From Proteiniclasticum ruminis DSM 24773 (GTDB taxonomy: Bacteria; Bacillota; Clostridia; Clostridiales; Clostridiaceae), in NCBI RefSeq assembly GCF_000701905.1, contig NZ_KL370832.1, positions 95,492 through 159,491 of the forward strand: a stretch of DNA of 64,000 bases, in the 5' to 3' direction. The notes under the pieces are model-generated. The model had not been told where the DNA came from. It did not search any database and saw only the letters and a list, made by a program, of their open reading frames with translations. The stretch's first letter is position 1; every line of letters starts with the position of its first letter. The position numbers and the translations under genes are program-made. This document shows, one piece after another, positions 17,946-25,715 of the stretch.

Positions 17946-19316
17946 ATGAAGAAAAAAATAACAATTGGTGGAGGGCAAGGGTTCTGGGGGGATAGTCCGG
18001 ATGCGGCCATAGAGATGATAAACTCCCAACATCTCAACTATATGGCCATGGACTTTCTTGCGGAGCTGACTTTATCAATTATGCAACGACAGAAACTTAA
18101 AAATCCTAAAGCAGGATATGCAAGAGACTTTATTGGCATTATGAATGAAATTATTGAAACCGCTCAGAAAAAAGGAACTAAGATTATTACGAATGCTGGT
18201 GGAACCAATATTATCAGCGCGGTGGAAGCGCTTGAAAAGGTAGTTCGGGCGAAGGGCGTAACTAATTATAAAATTGGTTATGTCCTTGGAGATGATATTA
18301 TGGATAAAATGCCCATGTATATGGAGCAAGGAATTCCATTTATCAACACAGACAATGGCCGAAGGCTGGAAGAAATTAAAGACAAGATCGTTAATGTAAA
18401 TGTGTATCATGGTCATGAGCCCATTGAAGAATGCCTTAGAATGGGTGCGGATGCCGTCATTACAGGAAGATCCTCTGACTCTGCACTCTTTATGGCTCCA
18501 TTGAAATATGAGTTTGGTTGGAAGAATGACGACTACGATCAGTTGGCAAGAGGGATTATGGTAGGGCATCTTCTGGAATGTGGAGGCCAGGCTTCTGGAG
18601 GAAACTATGACTATGACTGGAGAAATGTACCTGACATGGATCTTTTAGGGTTCCCTATTGCTGAGGTTGAAGAAGACAGTCTTGTGATTACAAAATCAGA
18701 AACATCAGGAGGACTGATCACGGAGCAGTCTCTGAAAGAACAGATTCTATATGAAGTACATGATCCTGGGAACTATATCACACCAGATGTTAACGTAGAC
18801 ATCAGTGCTGTCAAGTTGAAAGAAGTTGGGAAAAACAGAGTTGCGGTAGAAGACATCAAAGGAAAAGGAAGACCAGATCAGTTGAAGCTTTGTGTGGGTT
18901 ATCTAGATGGCTATAAAGTCGAGACGTTCTTGTCTTTTGCATATCCGGATGCTTATGAAAAAGCTGAATACGCTTCTAAGATCATCATGAAAAAAATGAA
19001 ACGTAAGAACCTGGTGTATAAAGACATCAGAATCGACTACATCGGCTTGAATGCTCTACATCTGAATACAGCAGACCTCAGCGAAGAACATGTGAAGAAT
19101 CTGAATGAAGTGGTGCTCCGAATTGCCATCCACACAGAGAAGAAAGAAGAAGCAGAGAAGATTGTACCTGAAATTGCCCCACTACAGCTCAACGGTCCTC
19201 CTGGCTCGAGTTTCTTTGGCGGACGCGCCAAGGTTCGTGAAGTCATTGGATTATGGCCAACCTTTATTCCTAGAGACGCAGTTAATCTGACATCCCATGT
19301 ACTGGAGGTGAGATAA
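17946..19316 (+). CDS. AtuA-like (DUF1446) protein
   Basis: 456-residue protein of the acyclic terpene utilisation AtuA family (DUF1446). The N-terminus with TIGGGQGFWGDSPDAA and later ITGRSSDSALFMAPLKYEFGW and GHLLECGGQASGGNYDYDW are hallmarks. AtuA is needed for growth of pseudomonads on citronellol, but its reaction is not established; relatives sit near CoA-ester metabolism genes. No signal peptide or membrane segment is visible, so it is cytoplasmic. GGAGGTG 5 nt before ATG 17946 sets the start; the longer open frame begins inside the promoter region. It is the first gene of the sigma-54 operon and is followed with no gap by its small partner, which in AtuA of other bacteria is fused as a C-terminal domain. 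Confidence 0.88.
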   Translation: MKKKITIGGGQGFWGDSPDAAIEMINSQHLNYMAMDFLAELTLSIMQRQKLKNPKAGYARDFIGIMNEIIETAQKKGTKIITNAGGTNIISAVEALEKVVRAKGVTNYKIGYVLGDDIMDKMPMYMEQGIPFINTDNGRRLEEIKDKIVNVNVYHGHEPIEECLRMGADAVITGRSSDSALFMAPLKYEFGWKNDDYDQLARGIMVGHLLECGGQASGGNYDYDWRNVPDMDLLGFPIAEVEEDSLVITKSETSGGLITEQSLKEQILYEVHDPGNYITPDVNVDISAVKLKEVGKNRVAVEDIKGKGRPDQLKLCVGYLDGYKVETFLSFAYPDAYEKAEYASKIIMKKMKRKNLVYKDIRIDYIGLNALHLNTADLSEEHVKNLNEVVLRIAIHTEKKEEAEKIVPEIAPLQLNGPPGSSFFGGRAKVREVIGLWPTFIPRDAVNLTSHVLEVR

Positions 19317-19640
19317 TTGAGACAAGTATTCCTGAATGAACTTGCACATGGAAGATCCGGAGATAAAGGAAATATCAGCAATGTTTGTATATTCGCAAGA
19401 AACCCTAAAGATTATGAACTATTGAAAGAAAAAGTCACTATTGAAAAAGTTAAAGACCATTTTGGTGATATGGTAAAGGGGGAAATCATTCGGTATGAAG
19501 TTGATTCATTATGTGGAATGAACTTTGTGATGTATGAAGCTCTCGGTGGAGGAGCTACTCTATCTCTAAGGCTGGATAGTCTGGGGAAGTCTATGGCATC
19601 CGCATTTATGAGAATGAAAATTGAACTGGAGGATGAATAA
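19317..19640 (+). CDS. Small AtuA-partner protein (AtuA C-terminal-like)
   Basis: 107 residues, homologous in pattern to the C-terminal AtuA-like domain: an N-terminal AHGRSGDKGNISNVCIFAR block with an RSGDKG motif that may bind phosphate or a CoA ester, and a C-terminal GGGATLSLRLDSLGKSMA. Start is TTG at 19317, immediately after the AtuA stop codon; GGAGGTGA lies just upstream within the AtuA end, so translation is probably coupled. The RSGDKG motif and the strict pairing with DUF1446 suggest that the two form one enzyme or complex. The reaction is unknown. Confidence 0.85.
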   Translation: MRQVFLNELAHGRSGDKGNISNVCIFARNPKDYELLKEKVTIEKVKDHFGDMVKGEIIRYEVDSLCGMNFVMYEALGGGATLSLRLDSLGKSMASAFMRMKIELEDE

Positions 19641-19642
19641 AT

Positions 19643-20905
19643 ATGAAAAGCAGCAGTTATAGAGGGTTTTACAAACTTCCATTGGAGGAAAGACTACGCA
19701 TTATTAGCGAGTTTGCAGAGCTTAGTGATGAAGAAAGTAATATTTTAAGAAATCCTGATGCCCTTCCTGAAGAAATTGCAGATCATATGGTAGAAAATGT
19801 AATAGGAAGATTTACCCTGCCAATGGGCGTTGGTATCAACTTTAAAATCAATGGGAAAGAGTATATGATTCCCATGGTGACTGAAGAGCCTTCCGTTATT
19901 GCAGCTGCTAGTAATGCAGCAAAAATGGCAAGAGACGGAGGTGGTTTTCATGCAAGTTACACAGGATCTATTATGATTTCTCAGATTCAAATCACAGATC
20001 TTACCAATCCAAACTATGCAGCGATTACGATTCAAGAGCATAAAGAGGAAATTATTCAAATGTGTAATGATAAAGATCCAGTTCTAGTAAAGTATGGCGG
20101 TGGTGTTGTTGATGTAGAGACGCGCGTTTTGGATACAGCAGTAGGAAAAATGCTTATTGTTCATCTTAAAGTGAATACTTTGGATGCCATGGGAGCCAAT
20201 GCAGTGAACACAATGGCAGAAAGTGTAGCTCCTTATTTAGAAGAAATCACTGGTGGAAGAGTCTATCTTAGAATCTTATCTAATCTTGCAGTTCATAGAC
20301 TCGCAAGAGCGAGAGTACAGGTGCAGAAAGAGACATTGGGTGAAGGCGTAGTGGATGCAATTCTAAGAGCTTATGCTTTTGCAGAAGTGGACCCATTCAG
20401 AGCAGCGACACATAACAAAGGTATTATGAATGGGGTTGTTCCAGTAGTTCTTGCCACTGGGAATGATACAAGAGCCATAGAGTCTGGAGCTCATGCATAT
20501 GCGTCTATTACTGGGACCTACAAACCACTAACTGTTTGGGAAAAAGATCATGATGGAAACCTAGTTGGTACGATTGAGCTGCCTATGGCGGTAGGACTCG
20601 TTGGTGGAGCCACAAAAATACATCCTCAAGCACAAGTGGCGGTGAAAATGCTTGGTGTAAAAACTTCCAGTGAGCTTGCAATGATCATTGCTTCCGTAGG
20701 TCTTGCTCAGAACCTGGCAGCGTTGAAAGTGCTTGCCACGGAAGGTGTTCAGAGAGGACATATGTCCCTTCATGCAAGAAACCTTGCAACGACAGTTGGT
20801 GCTAAGGATGATCTCTTAGAACAAATCGTGTCTATTATGATAAAAGAGAAAAATGTCAGGCTTGAATACGCTGAAGAACTGTTCAATAAATTGTCCACAA
20901 AGTAA
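19643..20905 (+). CDS. mvaA: Hydroxymethylglutaryl-CoA reductase, class II (degradative type)
   Basis: 420-residue class II HMG-CoA reductase, interconverting mevalonate plus CoA and HMG-CoA with two NAD(P)(H). The conserved catalytic set is in place: E82 in TEEPSV, K259 in THNKG, D275 in GND and H377 in SLHARN; ENVIG (51-55) and DAMGAN (181-186) are CoA- and substrate-site motifs. Class II enzymes work in mevalonate breakdown (Pseudomonas mevalonii) and in the biosynthetic mevalonate pathway of some Gram-positives. Placement in a sigma-54-controlled operon with AtuA and an organic-acid carrier, without mevalonate kinases, argues for catabolism. No HMG-CoA lyase is in the operon. GGAGGATGA overlaps the end of the previous gene. 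Confidence 0.94.
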   Translation: MKSSSYRGFYKLPLEERLRIISEFAELSDEESNILRNPDALPEEIADHMVENVIGRFTLPMGVGINFKINGKEYMIPMVTEEPSVIAAASNAAKMARDGGGFHASYTGSIMISQIQITDLTNPNYAAITIQEHKEEIIQMCNDKDPVLVKYGGGVVDVETRVLDTAVGKMLIVHLKVNTLDAMGANAVNTMAESVAPYLEEITGGRVYLRILSNLAVHRLARARVQVQKETLGEGVVDAILRAYAFAEVDPFRAATHNKGIMNGVVPVVLATGNDTRAIESGAHAYASITGTYKPLTVWEKDHDGNLVGTIELPMAVGLVGGATKIHPQAQVAVKMLGVKTSSELAMIIASVGLAQNLAALKVLATEGVQRGHMSLHARNLATTVGAKDDLLEQIVSIMIKEKNVRLEYAEELFNKLSTK

Positions 20906-20917
20906 TGGGGGTGCAGT

Positions 20918-21379
20918 ATGAATCAAAAAAATAAAAAACTACAGTATACAGAAGTATGGGGAGATACTGTAATTATCAGAGAGCTATTCACCGCAGTCCT
21001 AATCGGGATTGTACTCACAATGAGTTTTTATCTTTTGGGAGAAAAGATTTTCGTTGGCAATCCAAACATTGAAGAAAGTTTAGCCAAGGGATACTCACTT
21101 CTTATCGGCATAACAGGATGTATTCTTTCTGGTGCAATTTCTGCAAAGCTTTTTAGACCAAAGCGAAATATTGAGGAAAAGCTGGAGCAGAACGAAGTGG
21201 AGGAGATACTGAAACTTGCAGGTATGACCCTAGAAGAAGAGACAGAGGCACTTAGTATTGTTGACCCAGCAATCATCAAAGAAATGGAAGATTTAGAACT
21301 ATGGAGTTTTTTAGCTCTGATTCCAGAAGGTACACCCAATTATAAGCCTGAATACAGGGAAAGAAATGGAGGGAACTAA
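20918..21379 (+). CDS. Small membrane protein, TctB-like position
   Basis: 153 residues with two clear hydrophobic helices, about 26-47 and 59-85, then an acidic cytoplasmic tail rich in Glu (EEKLEQNEVEEIL) ending in a Pro/Tyr/Arg-rich stretch. TctB, the small subunit of tripartite tricarboxylate carriers, normally has four helices and lies next to TctA; this protein is shorter and I cannot assign it to TctB from motifs. Its gene ends 2 bp before the TctA-like gene, so it is very likely the partner subunit. A G-rich GGGGG site precedes ATG 20918. Confidence 0.7.
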   Translation: MNQKNKKLQYTEVWGDTVIIRELFTAVLIGIVLTMSFYLLGEKIFVGNPNIEESLAKGYSLLIGITGCILSGAISAKLFRPKRNIEEKLEQNEVEEILKLAGMTLEEETEALSIVDPAIIKEMEDLELWSFLALIPEGTPNYKPEYRERNGGN

Positions 21380-21381
21380 TT

Positions 21382-22761
21382 ATGACAATCACACCGGTTT
21401 TACTCATTCAGGCCTTTCTAGCGGCCTTTGTTGGTGGTATTTTATTCTCAATCATCGGTATCATCCCAGGTACAGATGAGACAGCCACCATGGCGCCATT
21501 GACATTGATATTGGTTCTTCTTGGATTACATCCAGTAGTTCTATTTTCCTGGTTTATCGGCATTATTGTTGCTATGCAAATTTCACATACAATTCCAACT
21601 GCGATGGCTGCACTTCCTGGATCTACCATGGCTGTACCCATGGTGTTAAATTCATCCATTGCAAAAAGAATGGGAATCCCCCACATCGCTATGAAGAAAA
21701 TGGCGGCTGGATCTCTCATCGGATCGATTATTGCAGTACCAGTTTCTATTCTGGCGGCCCTTGTATTATCACCAATAGGTGATTTAGTTCAACCATATAT
21801 TGGATTGATCTTTACCCTTGGTGCCATGTTTATTGCATATATGTCCAAAGCCAAATGGGGAGCGGTCGTAGCACTCTTACCCTTTGCTTTTCTGATTCAA
21901 GGCTTCCAAAGAATATCCATGGAAGCAGTTGGGAAGAATCTTTTCATATCAATATTCATGGGGATTACGATTGGGCCAATGATATCAGAACTTTTCAATG
22001 TACTGGTACCAAGCCTTCGTGAGAGGCAGATGAGAGATAAAGAGAATGATATTTTTCTGGCTCCAGAGCCAAAAGGAAAGCATTCTTTGTTCCCAAATCC
22101 TTTTAAGATTTTCAGTAAAAAAGGAAATCGTGATATTGCTGTTACTTCGGCAATTTCAGCAACTACGTTTACATTTTCTCCAGTTGGAATGACTGTACTT
22201 CTTGGAGAATTGTTCGGGGGAAAAAGAAAGGAGCTTTATGATCGAGTTACAACCTCTCTAGGGATTCAAGATGCTGTAAGTAACGCGACATATATCGGAG
22301 AACTTATAATTCCACTTCTAGCTTTTGGAATCCCTCTTTCACCCGTAGCATTGGGGCCCGCAGCGGCTCTCTTCAATGCGCCACCTGTATTCACAATTGA
22401 CCCAATAAACAATTTGCACAGCTTTTTAACCACATGGGATTATCTGCTCTATGGAGCCATTGGTGTCATAGGCGGCGCAATGATTGCATATCCGATGGCC
22501 ATCAGAAAAGCTAGATCTTGGACAGAGATGATGTTCAGAAAAATTAGTCATGAAGCGTTGATAGGGGCATTTATGGGGTTAATCTTCATGTTGGCGTTCT
22601 ATGAAGCAGGTGTATTCGGAGTGTTTGTAGCGTTGTTTATAGGATTCTTTGGTGGTATTCTCCATAATATCTTTGGAATCCATACAGGAGTTCAGTTCAT
22701 GGCATACTATGCTTCCGCTTGGATTGTGACAAATCTTATTACTTTCTCTAGTTTATTCTAA
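21382..22761 (+). CDS. Tripartite tricarboxylate transporter permease, TctA-like
   Basis: 459-residue polytopic membrane protein of the TctA family, with about ten to twelve helices. The N-terminal GIIPGTDETATMAPLTL loop matches the conserved glycine/proline signature near the start of TctA; the GIPLSPVALGPAAALF block in the second half resembles the internal repeat of the family. These carriers usually import citrate-like or branched di/tricarboxylates with Na+ or H+. No TctC-type binding protein is encoded nearby, which may mean a distant one is used or none is needed. Given the HMG-CoA reductase in the operon, mevalonate, 3-hydroxy-3-methylglutarate or a similar branched acid is a reasonable but unproven substrate. 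GGAGGG precedes ATG 21382. Confidence 0.86.
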   Translation: MTITPVLLIQAFLAAFVGGILFSIIGIIPGTDETATMAPLTLILVLLGLHPVVLFSWFIGIIVAMQISHTIPTAMAALPGSTMAVPMVLNSSIAKRMGIPHIAMKKMAAGSLIGSIIAVPVSILAALVLSPIGDLVQPYIGLIFTLGAMFIAYMSKAKWGAVVALLPFAFLIQGFQRISMEAVGKNLFISIFMGITIGPMISELFNVLVPSLRERQMRDKENDIFLAPEPKGKHSLFPNPFKIFSKKGNRDIAVTSAISATTFTFSPVGMTVLLGELFGGKRKELYDRVTTSLGIQDAVSNATYIGELIIPLLAFGIPLSPVALGPAAALFNAPPVFTIDPINNLHSFLTTWDYLLYGAIGVIGGAMIAYPMAIRKARSWTEMMFRKISHEALIGAFMGLIFMLAFYEAGVFGVFVALFIGFFGGILHNIFGIHTGVQFMAYYASAWIVTNLITFSSLF

Positions 22762-22770
22762 TCAGATATT

Positions 22771-22810
22771 CACAAAAGTCCATCGTGCTTGTGCATGATG
22801 GGCTTTTGTG
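22771..22810 (+). terminator. Long hairpin after the sigma-54 operon
   Basis: 18-bp stem, 22771-22788 with 22793-22810, with a few G-U/mismatched pairs and loop TTGT. TTTT lies inside the stem and no T-run follows, so it may slow rather than fully stop transcription into rpoN. Confidence 0.6.
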
Positions 22811-22894
22811 ATGAGTTGATAATGCTGGTATGTATTCCAAGTGGAAGAAGTAACAGGATGTGATATCATAAGAATAAAGGAGGAAGAAAAATTC

Positions 22895-24232
22895 ATGGAA
22901 ATTCGGCATACAACAAGTCAAAAGCTGGATCATCAGTTTATGCTTTCAGAAGAAATGCAATATGGACTGAGAGTGTTGTTCATGTCAGCAGTCTCTTTAA
23001 GAGAACATATTCAAGAAGAGTTCTTATGCAATCCTCTTCTTGAAATGGAAGACATTTCTCAGGAAGAGCAACTGAATACACCAGACGACTCATCTGAGGT
23101 ATTATCTAAAGAAGACTATTATGAACGTTCTCATAGGCAAAATGGCGAAGAGTTGTATTCGTTAGACTATATCGCTAATAGAAAAACACTAAGAGAAGAT
23201 TTAGTTGATCAGATCAATACAATGGAATTCAATGAAGAAATTAAAAGAGCTGCGCTTTATATTATAAGCTCTTTGGATAATGGGGGGTTCTTTGTAGATG
23301 GAATAGAGAATGTGTCAAAGGCGCTTGGTGTATCCCATAAGACAGCAAAAGAAGCTCTGTTCCAAGTTCAAAAATTAGAACCTCAAGGAGTTGGATGCTC
23401 TGGCGTAGTAGATTTCATTCTTTTTCAGCTCAAACAAAAAGGAAAAGATACTACCCCATATGAACAGCTTATTGGATGCTATCTGAAAGAACTTGCGAAT
23501 GGAAATATCAGGAAAATATCGCAGGAGATGGGTTTCTCTCAAGAGTTTATAAGAGAACTCATTCACCAGATTAAGAGTGTACGCTTCGTACCATCAATGG
23601 GTTACTTAACAGAAGATGAAAATATAAGTTTTATACCGGATGTCGAAGTTAGGGAAGAAGACAATAAACTAGTACTTCATAGAGTTCAATGGAAACTACC
23701 AAAACTAATCCTGAATACGGGGTTAGCTAAAGCTCAAGTCGATACAGATCTGAAAGCATACCTTCTGGAGCATTATAGGAAGGGAGAACAGCTTATAAAA
23801 TCCCTGGAGATGAGAAAGAGCACCCTAGAAAAGGTATCGCTGATTCTTATAAGACGCCAAGAAGAGTATCTTTTGGGGAAATCAGAGTTTTTGAAATCCT
23901 TAAGCATAAAACAGATTGCGGAGATCCTTGGAGTGCATGAATCTACAGTCAGTAGAACATTAAATGAAAAGTATATGAAAACTCCACGTGGCATAATACA
24001 GTTGAAGAATTTACTTAGCGGTACGGTTAATAATGATGCTAAAGAATATTCAAAGAGTCAGGTGGAGTGCGCTATACTAAAAATCATTAGGGAAGAAGAC
24101 TCGTCCAAACCACATTCAGATCAGAACATCACAGATATTCTGAATAAAAATGGAATTTTAATAAAAAGGCGAACAGTATCAAAATATCGTGAAGAAGCTG
24201 GAATTCAATCTGCGAAATTACGCAGACTTTGA
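22895..24232 (+). CDS. rpoN: RNA polymerase sigma-54 factor
   Basis: 445-residue sigma-54. Region I is a short Gln-poor N-terminus (HTTSQKLDHQFMLSEEMQYGLRVLFMS), followed by an acidic linker, the core-binding region and the -12-binding HTH (SIKQIAEILGVHESTVSRTLNEKY). The C-terminal RpoN box reads KRRTVSKYREEAG, close to the consensus ARRTVAKYRE, and recognises the -24 element. The usual glutamine-rich region I is weak here. AAGGAGG before ATG 22895 fixes the start; an in-frame ATG at 22841 has no ribosome site. It sits at the end of the sigma-54 operon whose activator is the first gene of the locus, so the locus carries its own regulator and sigma factor. Confidence 0.96.
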   Translation: MEIRHTTSQKLDHQFMLSEEMQYGLRVLFMSAVSLREHIQEEFLCNPLLEMEDISQEEQLNTPDDSSEVLSKEDYYERSHRQNGEELYSLDYIANRKTLREDLVDQINTMEFNEEIKRAALYIISSLDNGGFFVDGIENVSKALGVSHKTAKEALFQVQKLEPQGVGCSGVVDFILFQLKQKGKDTTPYEQLIGCYLKELANGNIRKISQEMGFSQEFIRELIHQIKSVRFVPSMGYLTEDENISFIPDVEVREEDNKLVLHRVQWKLPKLILNTGLAKAQVDTDLKAYLLEHYRKGEQLIKSLEMRKSTLEKVSLILIRRQEEYLLGKSEFLKSLSIKQIAEILGVHESTVSRTLNEKYMKTPRGIIQLKNLLSGTVNNDAKEYSKSQVECAILKIIREEDSSKPHSDQNITDILNKNGILIKRRTVSKYREEAGIQSAKLRRL

Positions 24233-24326
24233 TCATCTGAAGGGTTCATAGTAATTTCGAGGTATGTTATCCCATGAAGAAGAAAAACTCAGGATAAAAT
24301 TTTTATTAAATGACATCACTGTGTAG

Positions 24327-24332
24327 TATAAT
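24327..24332 (+). promoter_or_regulatory. -10 element before the TPR gene
   Basis: Perfect TATAAT 28 bp before the GTG start at 24361; no good -35 is visible. Confidence 0.4.
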
Positions 24333-24360
24333 AGGTGAGGATAAATAGTAAAGTGAATGG

Positions 24361-25542
24361 GTGAAAAGAACATTGAATGAAAAAATACAGGCGAAAAAAG
24401 CCTATGAAGAAGCATTGAAATGCTATGAAGAAAAAGACATCACAGGAGCACTCTCGATCCTTAAGGAAGCAATGAAGGTGCATCCCAAGGATCCGGATCT
24501 TCTGAACCTCCTGGGGCTTATGTGCCATCTCTACTGTGACTTTGAGAAAGCTTATACTGCATGGCATAAAAGCTTTTCCCATATGAAGATTGGAAATAAA
24601 GCAAAAGAGTATCTTTCCTACTACAGCTCTGAGGAGTTCAAGACCCTGAAGGAAGTCTATTTAGAAGGAACAAGGAGTCTGGAGCGGAAAGAATATGAGA
24701 AGGCTTATGGCATTTTCGAAGTGCTTTTAGAGGGCAACCGAAACCTTGTGGGGGTGCCACTAAAACTTTCGGAGTGCGCTCTGGGGATGAAAGAGAAAGA
24801 AAAGGCAAGAAAGCATCTGAAAGAGGTCCTTTTAATGGATAGAAATAACCCTTTGGCAAAAGAGCTTCTGGAGGGCATGGAAGGTACAACCCATGGGCAG
24901 GGCGTAAAGAAGAAGGTGCTCCTCACCATGTCAGGAATTCTTCTCCTCCTCTTCGTTTCACTTCTTTTTGGATTCTACCGCTATAGTGAAATGGATAAAG
25001 AGCTGAAAGAAGTGAAGCTGCTATCGGAAGAGCTAAGAAAAGAAGTAGAAGGGTACAAAGCGGAGAAAGAAAAACTGGAGGTCCTCCTTCAGCAACTGGA
25101 GACAGAAAAAACACCTGAGGAAGGGGAGAAAGAAGTGGAGGCACCTCCAGCTGAACCTATTTCTGGCACAGAAGTGGAGATTTTTGAAGAAGGCCTTACC
25201 GCTTACAGGGCAGAAGACTATGAAAAAGCCATCAGGTATTTTACCCATGTGGCAGAGGAAGGCGCTTTAGAAGCCTACCGGTCCGAAGCTGTCTACTTTC
25301 TCTCCGCCACCTATAAAAAGCTTTTAAACCCGGAGAAGGAGAAGGCGTATTACAGCAGGTACATCGAAGAGTTTAAAGAGGGAAACTACTATGCGGAGGT
25401 TCTCTACCACTATGGACTTCTTCTTTATGAGGAAGGCAATCTTACGGGCGCAAAAGAAGTTCTAAAAATAATCCCGGAAGATGTGCCCGAAAGTCCTTAC
25501 AACAACTCCAGAGTGGAAGCAGTGCTAGAGGAGACACCTTAA
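24361..25542 (+). CDS. Membrane-anchored TPR protein
   Basis: 393 residues. Cytoplasmic TPR repeats (about 8-165, with LNLLGLMCHLYCDFEKAYTAW as the clearest) are followed by one transmembrane helix (about 181-203). An outside coiled coil (205-245) and a Pro/Glu-rich spacer lead to C-terminal TPR repeats (about 275-393) of the YbgF/tol-pal type. Such proteins act as scaffolds for envelope or secretion complexes; no specific role can be read here. Start is GTG at 24361, with no strong Shine-Dalgarno, so it is the least certain start in the window. It is monocistronic with its own terminator. Confidence 0.75.
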   Translation: MKRTLNEKIQAKKAYEEALKCYEEKDITGALSILKEAMKVHPKDPDLLNLLGLMCHLYCDFEKAYTAWHKSFSHMKIGNKAKEYLSYYSSEEFKTLKEVYLEGTRSLERKEYEKAYGIFEVLLEGNRNLVGVPLKLSECALGMKEKEKARKHLKEVLLMDRNNPLAKELLEGMEGTTHGQGVKKKVLLTMSGILLLLFVSLLFGFYRYSEMDKELKEVKLLSEELRKEVEGYKAEKEKLEVLLQQLETEKTPEEGEKEVEAPPAEPISGTEVEIFEEGLTAYRAEDYEKAIRYFTHVAEEGALEAYRSEAVYFLSATYKKLLNPEKEKAYYSRYIEEFKEGNYYAEVLYHYGLLLYEEGNLTGAKEVLKIIPEDVPESPYNNSRVEAVLEETP

Positions 25543-25563
25543 CAAGATAAACCCTAGAAACAG

Positions 25564-25586
25564 GAGCCTTTTTCAGGCTCTTTTTT
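25564..25586 (+). terminator. Terminator after the TPR gene
   Basis: Stem GAGCCT (25564-25569) with AGGCTC (25575-25580), then TTTTTTC. Confidence 0.85.
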
Positions 25587-25658
25587 CATGAAACCATGGA
25601 AAAAAGACGAAGAACTGGGAAGAGTGCGGGATATTCCACAAAAGTGCCGGATTCTTCA

Positions 25659-25687
25659 TTGTTAATGGTTTACATGGAAAATATAAT
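25659..25687 (+). promoter_or_regulatory. Sigma-A promoter of the sugar-phosphate-type ABC operon
   Basis: TTGTTA (25659-25664), 17 nt, TATAAT (25682-25687), 28 bp before the binding-protein gene. Regulation by the downstream two-component system would need an additional site, which I cannot identify. Confidence 0.65.
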
Positions 25688-25715
25688 AAAGGTATCACAA
25701 ATTCAGGAGGGAATT

